Source: Streptomyces humi (GTDB lineage Bacteria; Actinomycetota; Actinomycetes; Streptomycetales; Streptomycetaceae). Taken from it: DNA of 54,340 bases. A model generated the notes under the pieces. The model was not told where the DNA came from, made no database searches, and was given only the letters and a program-made list of their open reading frames with translations. The DNA is taken from assembly GCF_001005085.2 (NCBI RefSeq), contig NZ_LBMU02000060.1, positions 1 through 54,340 on the forward strand. Direction: 5' to 3'. Below are positions 15,670 to 23,698 of the stretch, piece after piece; positions within the stretch are counted from its first letter, which is position 1; every line of letters starts with the position of its first letter. The position numbers and the translations under genes were made by a program.

Positions 15670-18600
15670 GTGGCCGCGCCGGACTCGCGCAGCACCGGTA
15701 CCGACAAGGTGCGGACCGTCTGTTCGTACTGCGGGGTCGGCTGCGGCATGGTCCTGGACGTCGGCACGGGCCCCGACGGCCGGCGTACCGTCCTGAAGGC
15801 CGCCGGGGACAAGGAGCACCCCGCGAACTCCGGGCGGCTGTGCACCAAGGGCGCCACCACCGCCGACATGCTCGCCGCACCCGGCCGCCTGACCACCGCC
15901 CTGCTGCGGCCCGAGCGGGGCGAGGAGGCCGTCCCGACGGCCGTGGACACGGCGGTCGCGGAGACCGCGCGGCGGCTGCGCGCCGTCGTCGACGAGCACG
16001 GCCCGGACGCGGTCGCCCTCTACGTCTCCGGCCAGATGAGCCTCGAGGCCCAGTACCTCGCCAACAAGCTGACCAAGGGCTACCTGCGCACCAACAACAT
16101 CGAGTCGAACTCCCGGCTGTGCATGGCCAGCGCCGGCACCGGCTACAAGCTCTCCCTCGGTGCCGACGGCCCGCCCGGCTCCTACGAGGATCTCGACAAG
16201 GCGGACGTGTTCCTGGTCATCGGCGCCAACATGGCCGACTGCCACCCCATTCTCTTCCTGCGGATGATGGACCGGGTGAAGGCGGGCGCGAAGCTGATCG
16301 TCGTCGACCCGCGCCGCACCGCCACCGCCGCAAAGGCCGACCTCTTCCTCCAGGTCAGGTCCGGCACCGACCTCGCCCTCCTGAACGGCCTGCTGCACCT
16401 CCTGCACGAGAACGGGCACACCGACCCCGGCTTCGTCGCCGCGTACACCGAGGGCTGGGAGGCGATGCCGGAGTTCCTCGCCGACTACCCGCCCGCCACC
16501 GTCTCAAAGATCACCGGGATCCCCGAGGCGGACCTGCGCGCCGCGGCCCGGCTGATCGGCGAGGCGGGGGAGTGGACCAGCTGCTGGACCATGGGCCTCA
16601 ACCAGTCCACCCACGGCACCTGGAACACCAACGCGCTGATCAACCTGCACCTCGCGACCGGGAAGATCTGCCGCCCCGGCAGCGGACCGTTCTCGCTCAC
16701 CGGGCAGCCCAACGCCATGGGCGGCCGGGAGATGGGCTACATGGGCCCGGGGCTGCCCGGCCAGCGCTCGGTCCTGGTCGACGCCGACCGCGCCTTCGTC
16801 GAGCAGGCGTGGGGCCTGGCACCCGGCACGATCCGCGCCGACGGCGTCGGCAAGGGGACCGTCGAGATGTTCCGGAAGATGGCCGACGGCGAGATCAAGG
16901 CCTGCTGGATCATCTGCACCAACCCGGTCGCCTCCGTCGCCAACCGCCGCACCGTCATCGAGGGCCTGGAGGCCGCCGAGTTCGTCGTCACCCAGGACGT
17001 GTTCGCCGACACCGAGACCAACGCCTACGCCGACGTGGTCCTGCCCGGCGCCCTGTGGACCGAGACCGAGGGCGTCCTCATCAACAGCGAACGCAACCTC
17101 ACCCTCGCCCGCCCCGCCGCCGACGCGCCCGGCGAGGCCACCGCCGACTGGCGGCTGATCGCCGGCGTCGCCCGCGCCATGGGGTACGAGGAGGACTTCA
17201 CCTTCGACAGCGCGGAGGAGGTCTTCGAGGAGATCAAACGCTTCCACAACCCGGGGACCGGCTACGACCTGCGGGGCGTGACCTACGACCGGCTGCGCGA
17301 GCGTCCCGTCCAGTGGCCGGCCGCTCCCGGGGGCCCCGACCGCAACCCCGTCCGGTACGTCGACGCCGACGGATCCCTCACCTTCGCCACCGCGTCCGGC
17401 CGCGCCGTCTTCCACGCCCGCCCGCACCTGGCACCCGCCGAGATGCCCGACGACGACTACCCGTTCGTCCTGAACACCGGCCGCCTCCAGCACCAGTGGC
17501 ACACCCTCACCAAGACCGCCAAGGTCGCGAAGCTCAACAAGCTCGACCCGGGCCCGTTCGTGGAGATACACCCCGAGGACGCGGCCGCCCTCGGCCTCGC
17601 CGACGGAGACTCCGTCGAGGTGGCGTCGCGGCGCGGTCGGGCGGTGCTGCCGGCGGTCGTCACCGACCGGGTGCTGCCGGGCTCCTGCTTCGCGCCCTTC
17701 CACTGGAACGACCTGTTCGGCGAGTACCTCAGCGTCAACGCGGTGACCAGCGACGCGGTCGACCCGCTCTCCTTCCAGCCCGAGCTGAAGGTGTGCGCGG
17801 TGGCGCTGACCAAGGTGTCCACCCCGGTGACCGTGCAGGCGCCGGGGACCGAGGAGACCCCGGCCGCCACCGTCATGGCCTCCGCGGCCGTCGTCGCCCC
17901 CACCGCCGTACTGCCCGCCGCGGCCGCCGTCTTCGGCCTCGAACCCGCCCCGCCACCGGTCCTCACCGAAGCCGAACGGCACTACCTGGTCGGTTTCCTG
18001 GCGGGCATCCCGGTCGGCGCCCCCGGCGTGCCGGTGCTGCCGCCCGACGCGCCCTTCAGCCCCGAGCACGCCCTGTGGGTCAACGGCACCCTGGCCGGCA
18101 TGTACTCCCGCTCGTCGGCGCCCGTCGTCCCGGCGCCGTCGCCGGCCACCCGGCAGGTGGTGATCCTCTGGGCCTCCCAGACCGGCAACGCCGAGGACTT
18201 CGCCGCCACCACCGCCGAGCGCCTCAGCGCACGCGGCCACACCGCCTCCCTGGTCGCCATGGACGAGGCGGACCCGGCCGCCCTGCCCGCGGGCGCCGAC
18301 CTGCTCCTGATCACCAGCACCTTCGGCGACGGCGACGCCCCCGACAACGGCGCCGGCTTCTGGGACGGCCTGGCCGGCCTCGACGCCGGCCGGCTCACCG
18401 GCCGCCGGTTCGCCGTCCTGGCCTTCGGCGACTCCAGCTACGACGACTTCTGCGGGCACGGACGGCGCCTGGACAGCCGTATGGACGAACTCGGCGCGGT
18501 CCGGCTCGCCCCGCGCACCGACTGCGAACCGGACTTCGAACCACAGGCGGAGGCCTGGCTCGACCAGGTGCTCACCGCGCTCAAGGACGGACCTCCGGCG

Positions 18601-19794
18601 GCACCCGCCGCGCTCGCCGCCCCGGCCACCGCCACCCCGGCCACCGCCACCGTCGCGCCCGCCGGGTCCCGGCGCCCCGCCCCCGTCGCCGCCCGTCTCG
18701 TCGGCAACCGGCTGCTCAGCCTGCCCGGCGCCGGGAAGGAGGTCCGCCGGTTCACCTTCGACACCCGTGACGACGACACCCCGCTCGTCTACGAGGCGGG
18801 CGACGCGCTGAGCGTGCGGCCCCTCAACTCCACCTCCCTGGTGGAGGAATGGCTGGACGTCACCGGCCTGGACGCGTCAACCGCCGTCGAGATCAACGGG
18901 ATCGGCGAAGTGCCGCTCTCCGAGGCCCTCTTGCGGCACCTGGACATCACCCGGATCACCCCGGACCTGCTGCGCTTCATGGCCGAGCGCACCCGTGACC
19001 CTCGTGAGCTGCGGAAACTGCTGCGCCCCGACAACAAGGACGAGCTGGCCAAGTGGTCCTGGGGCCGGCAAGCAGTCGATGTCGCCGCCGAGTTCGGGAT
19101 CCGGGCCGCCGCCGCGGACTGGGCGGGCGTCCTCGGGAAGCTGCAACCGCGCCTGTACTCCATCTCCTCCAGCCCGCTCACCGACCCCCACCAGGTCTCG
19201 CTCACCGTCTCCGTGGTCCGCTACGAGAACCTGCGCGGCGCACCCCGGCAGGGCGTCTGCTCCCCGTTCCTCGCCGACGCCGAGCCCGGCACGCCGGTCC
19301 CGGTGCACGTCCAGCGCGCCCCGCACTTCCGGCCGCCCGCCGACCCGTCCACCCCCATGGTGATGGTCGGCCCCGGCACCGGCGTGGCGCCCTTCGTCGG
19401 CTTCCTGGAGGAGCGCCGGGCCCGCGGCCACCGCGCCCCCAACTGGCTCTTCTTCGGAGAACAGCACCGGGCCACCGACTTCTACTACGAGGAGGAGCTC
19501 ACCGCGCTGCGCGCCGAGGGCGTCCTGAGCCGCCTCGACACCGCGTTCTCCCGCGACCAGCGGGCCAAGGTCTACGTCCAGGACCGGATGCGCGAACACG
19601 GCCCGCTGCTGTGGTCCTGGCTCCAGGACGGCGCCCACTTCTACGTCTGCGGCGACGCCTCCCGGATGGCCAAGGACGTCGACCGCGCCCTGAAGGACAT
19701 CGCGACCGTGCACGGCGGACTCACCGCGGACGAGGCGACGGCGTACGTCAAACAGCTGGCCACGGAGAAGCGTTACGTCCGGGACGTCTACTGA
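15670..19794 (+). CDS. Assimilatory nitrate reductase fused to NADPH-flavin (CysJ-like) reductase
   Basis: A 1374-aa fusion. The start GTG 15670 follows GGAACAGGGGG; a TTG 90 bp upstream is possible but less well placed. The N-terminal half is a molybdopterin oxidoreductase with a 4Fe-4S motif CSYCGVGCG...C (HPANSGRLCTKG) and long MopB blocks to about residue 715. A linker leads to a flavodoxin domain (about 829: ILWASQTGNAEDFAATT), then a CysJ/P450-reductase-like FAD/NADPH module (about 1004-1374: RLYSISSSPLTD, MVGPGTGVAPFVGF, YVCGDASRMAKDV). Electrons should pass NADPH to FAD to FMN to Fe-S to Mo, reducing nitrate in the cytoplasm without a separate electron carrier. No nitrite reductase or transporter is adjacent. 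A TTGATC-N19-TAATCA pair (15580-15610) may be its promoter. The 3' end overlaps the convergent PucR-type gene by 7 bp. Confidence 0.9.
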   Translation: MAAPDSRSTGTDKVRTVCSYCGVGCGMVLDVGTGPDGRRTVLKAAGDKEHPANSGRLCTKGATTADMLAAPGRLTTALLRPERGEEAVPTAVDTAVAETARRLRAVVDEHGPDAVALYVSGQMSLEAQYLANKLTKGYLRTNNIESNSRLCMASAGTGYKLSLGADGPPGSYEDLDKADVFLVIGANMADCHPILFLRMMDRVKAGAKLIVVDPRRTATAAKADLFLQVRSGTDLALLNGLLHLLHENGHTDPGFVAAYTEGWEAMPEFLADYPPATVSKITGIPEADLRAAARLIGEAGEWTSCWTMGLNQSTHGTWNTNALINLHLATGKICRPGSGPFSLTGQPNAMGGREMGYMGPGLPGQRSVLVDADRAFVEQAWGLAPGTIRADGVGKGTVEMFRKMADGEIKACWIICTNPVASVANRRTVIEGLEAAEFVVTQDVFADTETNAYADVVLPGALWTETEGVLINSERNLTLARPAADAPGEATADWRLIAGVARAMGYEEDFTFDSAEEVFEEIKRFHNPGTGYDLRGVTYDRLRERPVQWPAAPGGPDRNPVRYVDADGSLTFATASGRAVFHARPHLAPAEMPDDDYPFVLNTGRLQHQWHTLTKTAKVAKLNKLDPGPFVEIHPEDAAALGLADGDSVEVASRRGRAVLPAVVTDRVLPGSCFAPFHWNDLFGEYLSVNAVTSDAVDPLSFQPELKVCAVALTKVSTPVTVQAPGTEETPAATVMASAAVVAPTAVLPAAAAVFGLEPAPPPVLTEAERHYLVGFLAGIPVGAPGVPVLPPDAPFSPEHALWVNGTLAGMYSRSSAPVVPAPSPATRQVVILWASQTGNAEDFAATTAERLSARGHTASLVAMDEADPAALPAGADLLLITSTFGDGDAPDNGAGFWDGLAGLDAGRLTGRRFAVLAFGDSSYDDFCGHGRRLDSRMDELGAVRLAPRTDCEPDFEPQAEAWLDQVLTALKDGPPAAPAALAAPATATPATATVAPAGSRRPAPVAARLVGNRLLSLPGAGKEVRRFTFDTRDDDTPLVYEAGDALSVRPLNSTSLVEEWLDVTGLDASTAVEINGIGEVPLSEALLRHLDITRITPDLLRFMAERTRDPRELRKLLRPDNKDELAKWSWGRQAVDVAAEFGIRAAAADWAGVLGKLQPRLYSISSSPLTDPHQVSLTVSVVRYENLRGAPRQGVCSPFLADAEPGTPVPVHVQRAPHFRPPADPSTPMVMVGPGTGVAPFVGFLEERRARGHRAPNWLFFGEQHRATDFYYEEELTALRAEGVLSRLDTAFSRDQRAKVYVQDRMREHGPLLWSWLQDGAHFYVCGDASRMAKDVDRALKDIATVHGGLTADEATAYVKQLATEKRYVRDVY

Positions 19795-20819
19795 TGCTTC
19801 ATCAGGTGGCGCATGGTGAGCGCCACCTGGAGCCGGAACCGGCCCTGCGGGGTGCGCACCGGCCAGCCCAGCAGATGCTCGGCGTGCGTCAACCGGTCCT
19901 GCAAGGTGGAGTGGTGGACGCTGACCTCGGCGGCCGCCGCCCGCAGGCTCGCCGTCGACGCCACCGCCTCCAGGGTGCGCAGCATCCAGGGCGCGTCCGC
20001 CGCGGCGGCCTCCACGGCACGGACGTCCGGGGCCGGTTCAGCACCGGGTACGACGAGATCGGCGAGCAGCGCGACACCGCCCAGCTCGTCGGCGTGCACC
20101 ACGGTCCGGCCGCCGGGTCCCGGCAGCCGCCCGTCGGAGGCGAACCGCAGCGCGGTGCGGGCCGCGGCCCAGGACCGGGGGAGGTCCGCGACCGCCACCG
20201 CCGGTCCCACCCCGGCCCGGCCCGTCGCCGGTGGCGGCTGCCCGTCGGCCACGATCAGGGGTGGTCCGTCCGCGACCGCCACCGCCCGGACCAGCGCGGC
20301 CGGGCCGGTGCCGCCCAGACCGAGCCGGCGGGCCGCGTACAGCCGCGCCGGCAGCGGGGCGTCGGCGTCCAGGACGGTCTCGACCAGCGCCGGATCGTCC
20401 GCCTGCGGCGCCGGGACCCGCCCCCGGGTACGGTCGAGCACGGATCGTACGGCCGCCGCGGCCCGCTCCAGGATCACCGCGTCCACGACGCTCGGCCCGT
20501 CACCCGCGGCCCGCTCCAGCCACAGCGCCGACGGCCCGCCCGGCGTCAGCGGCGCCCCCGGCCAGCCGGGGTCGGGGTCGCCCCCGTCGTCCGCGCGCCG
20601 TCCGTCCGGCTCCACCCGCAGCCGGACCCGCCGGTCCGGGTCGACCAGCCGTGCCGGGCACCCGGCGAGCACGGCGGCCCCGCGCACCAGCGCCTCCAGG
20701 CCGGCCCGGGACTCGGCCAGCCGGTCGAAGTAGGCGATCACCGAGACGGCGGCCCCGGCATCCGGGTCCACCGCGGCCAGCCGTCCCGCCAGCTCCTTCA
20801 CAGGGCCATGATGCGCCAT
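19788..20819 (-). CDS. PucR/CdaR-type helix-turn-helix regulator
   Basis: A 343-aa protein. ATG at 20819 is the chosen start; no strong ribosome site precedes it, and a GTG a few codons in is an alternative. The C-terminal 60 residues are a PucR-type HTH (MLRTLEAVASTASLRAAAA, SVHHSTLQDRLTHAEHLLG), and the middle resembles the GGDEF-like CdaR domain. The N-terminus has a helical AVSVIAYFDRLAES segment. Such regulators often control purine, amino-acid or hydroxy-acid catabolism. It diverges from the xanthine-dehydrogenase-like gene across 113 bp, so it may control that molybdoenzyme. It also overlaps the end of the nitrate reductase gene tail to tail. Confidence 0.8.
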   Translation of the reverse strand: MAHHGPVKELAGRLAAVDPDAGAAVSVIAYFDRLAESRAGLEALVRGAAVLAGCPARLVDPDRRVRLRVEPDGRRADDGGDPDPGWPGAPLTPGGPSALWLERAAGDGPSVVDAVILERAAAAVRSVLDRTRGRVPAPQADDPALVETVLDADAPLPARLYAARRLGLGGTGPAALVRAVAVADGPPLIVADGQPPPATGRAGVGPAVAVADLPRSWAAARTALRFASDGRLPGPGGRTVVHADELGGVALLADLVVPGAEPAPDVRAVEAAAADAPWMLRTLEAVASTASLRAAAAEVSVHHSTLQDRLTHAEHLLGWPVRTPQGRFRLQVALTMRHLMKHQ

Positions 20820-20932
20820 CCGGTCCCGCGACGAGGAGAGCGGAGCCGCGCGGGCAACCACCGCGGGCGCGTGCCCCTCATAGCTGTCGAGACACAGCGC
20901 CCGCACAGGCACCGACCGACAGGAGCCCTCGC

Positions 20933-23047
20933 TTGGACCCCACCGAGACCCCGGGCACCCCCCGGCCGTCCCGCCGGAGCTTCATGGTCTACTCGGTGGC
21001 CGCGGCCACCCTCACGGTCGCCGCCCCGCTCGGCTGCGACGCCCCGCCGGCCTCCGGCGCCCCCGAGACCTCCGGCGGTGGCGACCTCCTGGTCACCGGC
21101 ACCGACGAGGAGATGCTCGTCCTGGAGGTCACCGCCGCCAGCGAGGTCGTCGTACGACTGCCCCGCGTCGAGGTCGGACAGGGCATCACCACCGCCGTCG
21201 CCATGATGATCGCGGAGGAGCTCGACGCCCGCCTCACCGACGTGCGGATCCCGCTCGCGGACGCCCGTCGCACGGGCAACCAGTACACCGGCGGTTCCAG
21301 CTCGGTCAGTTCGCTGTACGGGCCGGCCCGGCAGCTGGCCGCCACCGCGCGCGCCCGCCTGGTGACGGCAGCCGCCCGCCGGTGGGGGGTGCCCGCGCAC
21401 ACCCTGCGCACCTGGAACACCCGGGTCGTCGCCCGCGACGGCCGGACGGCGACCTTCGGCTCGCTCACCGCGAGCGCCGCCCGGATCCGCACCCCGGACG
21501 TGCCGAGCAGACCGAAGCCGGCCTCCCGGCACCGGGTGATCGGGAAACCGACGACCAGGATCGACGCCCGGGACATCGTCACCGGAGCCGCGAAGTACAC
21601 CGGGGACCTGGCGGTGGCCGGGGCGAAACCGACCGTGGTGGCCCGGCCGCCGACGCTGCGCGGCGGGCTCGTCTCCCTCGACGACACGGCCGCCCGCGCC
21701 CTGCCCGGCGTGCACGCGGTCGTGCGGATCCCCGGTGGCGTCGCGGTCGTGGCCGACACCTTCCACCACGCCTTCCAGGCCCGGGACGCGCTCCGGATCA
21801 CCTGGGCGCCCGGTCCGCTCGTGCCGCTGTCCGACAAGGAGATCCGCGCCCGGCTGCGGGCCGCCGTACCCCGCCTCGGCAGCGCACCGCGCGGATCGAC
21901 GCGAGTCGAGGGCGAGTTCGCGTTCGCCTTCGTCAGCCACGCTCCGATGGAGGTGCTGACCGCGGTCGCCGACGTCCGCTCCGACCGGGCCGAGCTGTGG
22001 TTCTCCACGCAGACGCCGATGGACGCCCGGGACACGATCGCCGGGCTGCTGGGTCTGCGGGCGAGCGCCGTACGGGTCCATGTGGTGCGCGGCGGCGGCT
22101 CCTTCGGGCGGCGCCTCACCTTCGAGGCGGCGGTCGAGGCGGCCCTGATCTCCAAGGCCGCCCGCCGGCCCGTGAAGCTGATGTGGAGCCGCAACGACGA
22201 CACCCGGCACGGCAGGATGCGCCCCGCCGGCCACCACCGGATCCGCGCCGACCTGGCCGGCGGCCGGGTGGTGGCCTTCCAGCACATGACGGCCTCGGTG
22301 GGCGAGTCCGCCGACGAGCCCGGCCTGACCGCGCAGACCGGCGGGGTACGCCCGCTGCCCAGTGACAGCGGGCTGTACGACTTCGGTCGCGTGAGCGGTG
22401 ACTCCGGCGGGATCGAGCTGCCGATCCCGCTCGGCGCCTGGCGCTCGGTGGACTCCGGGACGATGCGCACGGCCGAGGAGATCGTCGTGGACGAGGTCGC
22501 GGCCGCCCTGCGGCAGGACCCGGTCGCCTTCCGCCGCGCCACCCTGCGCGGCAAGGCGGTCCGCGCCGTCCTCGCCAAGGTGGCCGCCGCCGGCCACTGG
22601 GGCCGCGCCCTGCCCGCCGGTACCGGCCAGGGCGTGGCCGTCCACGAGGAGTACGGATCGGCCGTCGCCTGCCTGGCCGAGATCGACGCGAGCGACCCGG
22701 ACGACCCCCGGGTCACGAAGATGGTGATGGCCGCCGACGTCGGTACGGCCGTCAACCCGCGCGGTCTGGAGGCCCAGCTCATGGGCACCGCGGTCGACGG
22801 CATCTCCACCGTGCTGCGGGCCGGGCTGCACATCGACCGGGGAGCGGTGCGCGAGGGCAGCTTCGCCGACTTCCACTACGCCCGCCAGCGGCACGCGCCG
22901 CTGGAGTTCGAGGCGCACATCCTCCCCTCGGGCGGGGAACCGGGCGGCGCCGGCGAACTCGGCGTCCCCGCGGCGGCGGGCGCGGTCGCCAACGCCTACG
23001 CCCGCGCCACCGGCCGCAAACCCCGCAGCTTCCCCCTCGACTTCTGA
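20933..23047 (+). CDS. Xanthine dehydrogenase-family molybdopterin-binding subunit (IorB-like), exported
   Basis: A 704-aa protein. TTG at 20933 is preferred because AGGAG lies 7 bp upstream and it gives a sensible N-terminus. That N-terminus has a twin-arginine-like motif (SRRSFMVYS), a hydrophobic stretch and a lipobox-like APLGC, suggesting a Tat-exported lipoprotein. The Mo-binding domain shows RLPRVEVGQGITTAVAMM, FSTQTPMDARDTIAGLLG, GGGSFGRRLTFEAAVEA, MVMAADVGTAVNPRG and GGAGELGVPAAAGAVANAY, where the Glu is the expected active-site base. This matches the isoquinoline 1-oxidoreductase beta group rather than cytosolic xanthine dehydrogenase. The 2Fe-2S partner is the next gene. No FAD subunit is present. 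The substrate is unknown. Confidence 0.85.
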   Translation: MDPTETPGTPRPSRRSFMVYSVAAATLTVAAPLGCDAPPASGAPETSGGGDLLVTGTDEEMLVLEVTAASEVVVRLPRVEVGQGITTAVAMMIAEELDARLTDVRIPLADARRTGNQYTGGSSSVSSLYGPARQLAATARARLVTAAARRWGVPAHTLRTWNTRVVARDGRTATFGSLTASAARIRTPDVPSRPKPASRHRVIGKPTTRIDARDIVTGAAKYTGDLAVAGAKPTVVARPPTLRGGLVSLDDTAARALPGVHAVVRIPGGVAVVADTFHHAFQARDALRITWAPGPLVPLSDKEIRARLRAAVPRLGSAPRGSTRVEGEFAFAFVSHAPMEVLTAVADVRSDRAELWFSTQTPMDARDTIAGLLGLRASAVRVHVVRGGGSFGRRLTFEAAVEAALISKAARRPVKLMWSRNDDTRHGRMRPAGHHRIRADLAGGRVVAFQHMTASVGESADEPGLTAQTGGVRPLPSDSGLYDFGRVSGDSGGIELPIPLGAWRSVDSGTMRTAEEIVVDEVAAALRQDPVAFRRATLRGKAVRAVLAKVAAAGHWGRALPAGTGQGVAVHEEYGSAVACLAEIDASDPDDPRVTKMVMAADVGTAVNPRGLEAQLMGTAVDGISTVLRAGLHIDRGAVREGSFADFHYARQRHAPLEFEAHILPSGGEPGGAGELGVPAAAGAVANAYARATGRKPRSFPLDF

Positions 23048-23095
23048 CCCCCCGCCGTCAAACGCACAACCCGCAACCCACAACCCACGACTCTC

Positions 23096-23123
23096 AACTC
23101 GCATCCCACAACTCGCATCCCAC
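23096..23123. repeat. 14-bp direct repeat in AC-rich spacer between the two molybdoenzyme genes
   Basis: AACTCGCATCCCAC occurs twice in tandem (23096-23109, 23110-23123). The whole 95-bp spacer (23048-23142) is strongly biased to A and C on the plus strand and contains further CACAAC-like words. It lies inside an apparent operon and ends just before the GAAGG ribosome site of the next gene. Confidence 0.8.
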
Positions 23124-23142
23124 AACTCACCAGAAGGCACCG

Positions 23143-23607
23143 ATGAGTTCGTACTCCTTCGTCCTCAACGGCGAACCGGTCACCGTCGAGGCGCCCGCCG
23201 ACATGCCGCTGCTCTGGGTGCTGCGCGATCTGCTGGGCGTCACCGGCCCCAAGTACGGCTGCGGGGTGGGCGTCTGCCGCGCCTGCACCAGTCACCTCGA
23301 CGGCGCGGAGATCCAGCCGTGCGTGGTCCCGGTCGCCGACTGCGCGGACCGCGCGGTCACCACCATCGAGGGCCTCGCCGACGGCGACACCCTGCACCCG
23401 GTCCAACAGGCGTGGCTGGACCGTGACGTCGCCCAGTGCGGCTTCTGCCAGCCCGGTCAGATCATGGCGGCCGCGGCCCTCCTCGCACGCACCCCGCATC
23501 CGACCGACGCCGACATCGACCGCATCGAGAACGTCTGCCGCTGCGGCACCTACACCCGAATCCGCGAGGCCATCAAGAGAGCGGCCGCCGACCGGTCGAG
23601 CTCGTAA
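23143..23607 (+). CDS. 2Fe-2S subunit of xanthine dehydrogenase-family oxidoreductase (IorA-like)
   Basis: A 154-aa protein with ATG at 23143 and GAAGG upstream. It has both cluster motifs of the family: the plant-ferredoxin-type CGVGVCRACTSHLDG...C, and the C-terminal CGFCQPGQ...CRCGTY. The length is normal for the small subunit. With the preceding Mo subunit it forms the electron-transfer half of a two-component molybdoenzyme. It has no export signal, so if the large subunit is Tat-exported, this partner would have to travel with it as a folded complex. Known periplasmic IorAB-type enzymes also lack an FAD subunit and pass electrons to membrane carriers. Confidence 0.92.
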   Translation: MSSYSFVLNGEPVTVEAPADMPLLWVLRDLLGVTGPKYGCGVGVCRACTSHLDGAEIQPCVVPVADCADRAVTTIEGLADGDTLHPVQQAWLDRDVAQCGFCQPGQIMAAAALLARTPHPTDADIDRIENVCRCGTYTRIREAIKRAAADRSSS

Positions 23608-23698
23608 ATAGTCGGTCGTTCCTGGACTCAAGTCACCAGTGAGGTCGGTGCGCATTACAGTTACCCGAGCTCGAACGGTGGGGATCCTGGGGGGATTC

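Noticed and set aside
23048..23142. Coding sequence in the AC-rich spacer between the molybdoenzyme genes
   Set aside because: The repeats and strong strand bias give open frames, but there is no start or codon pattern like the neighbours. It is treated as a repeat-bearing spacer.
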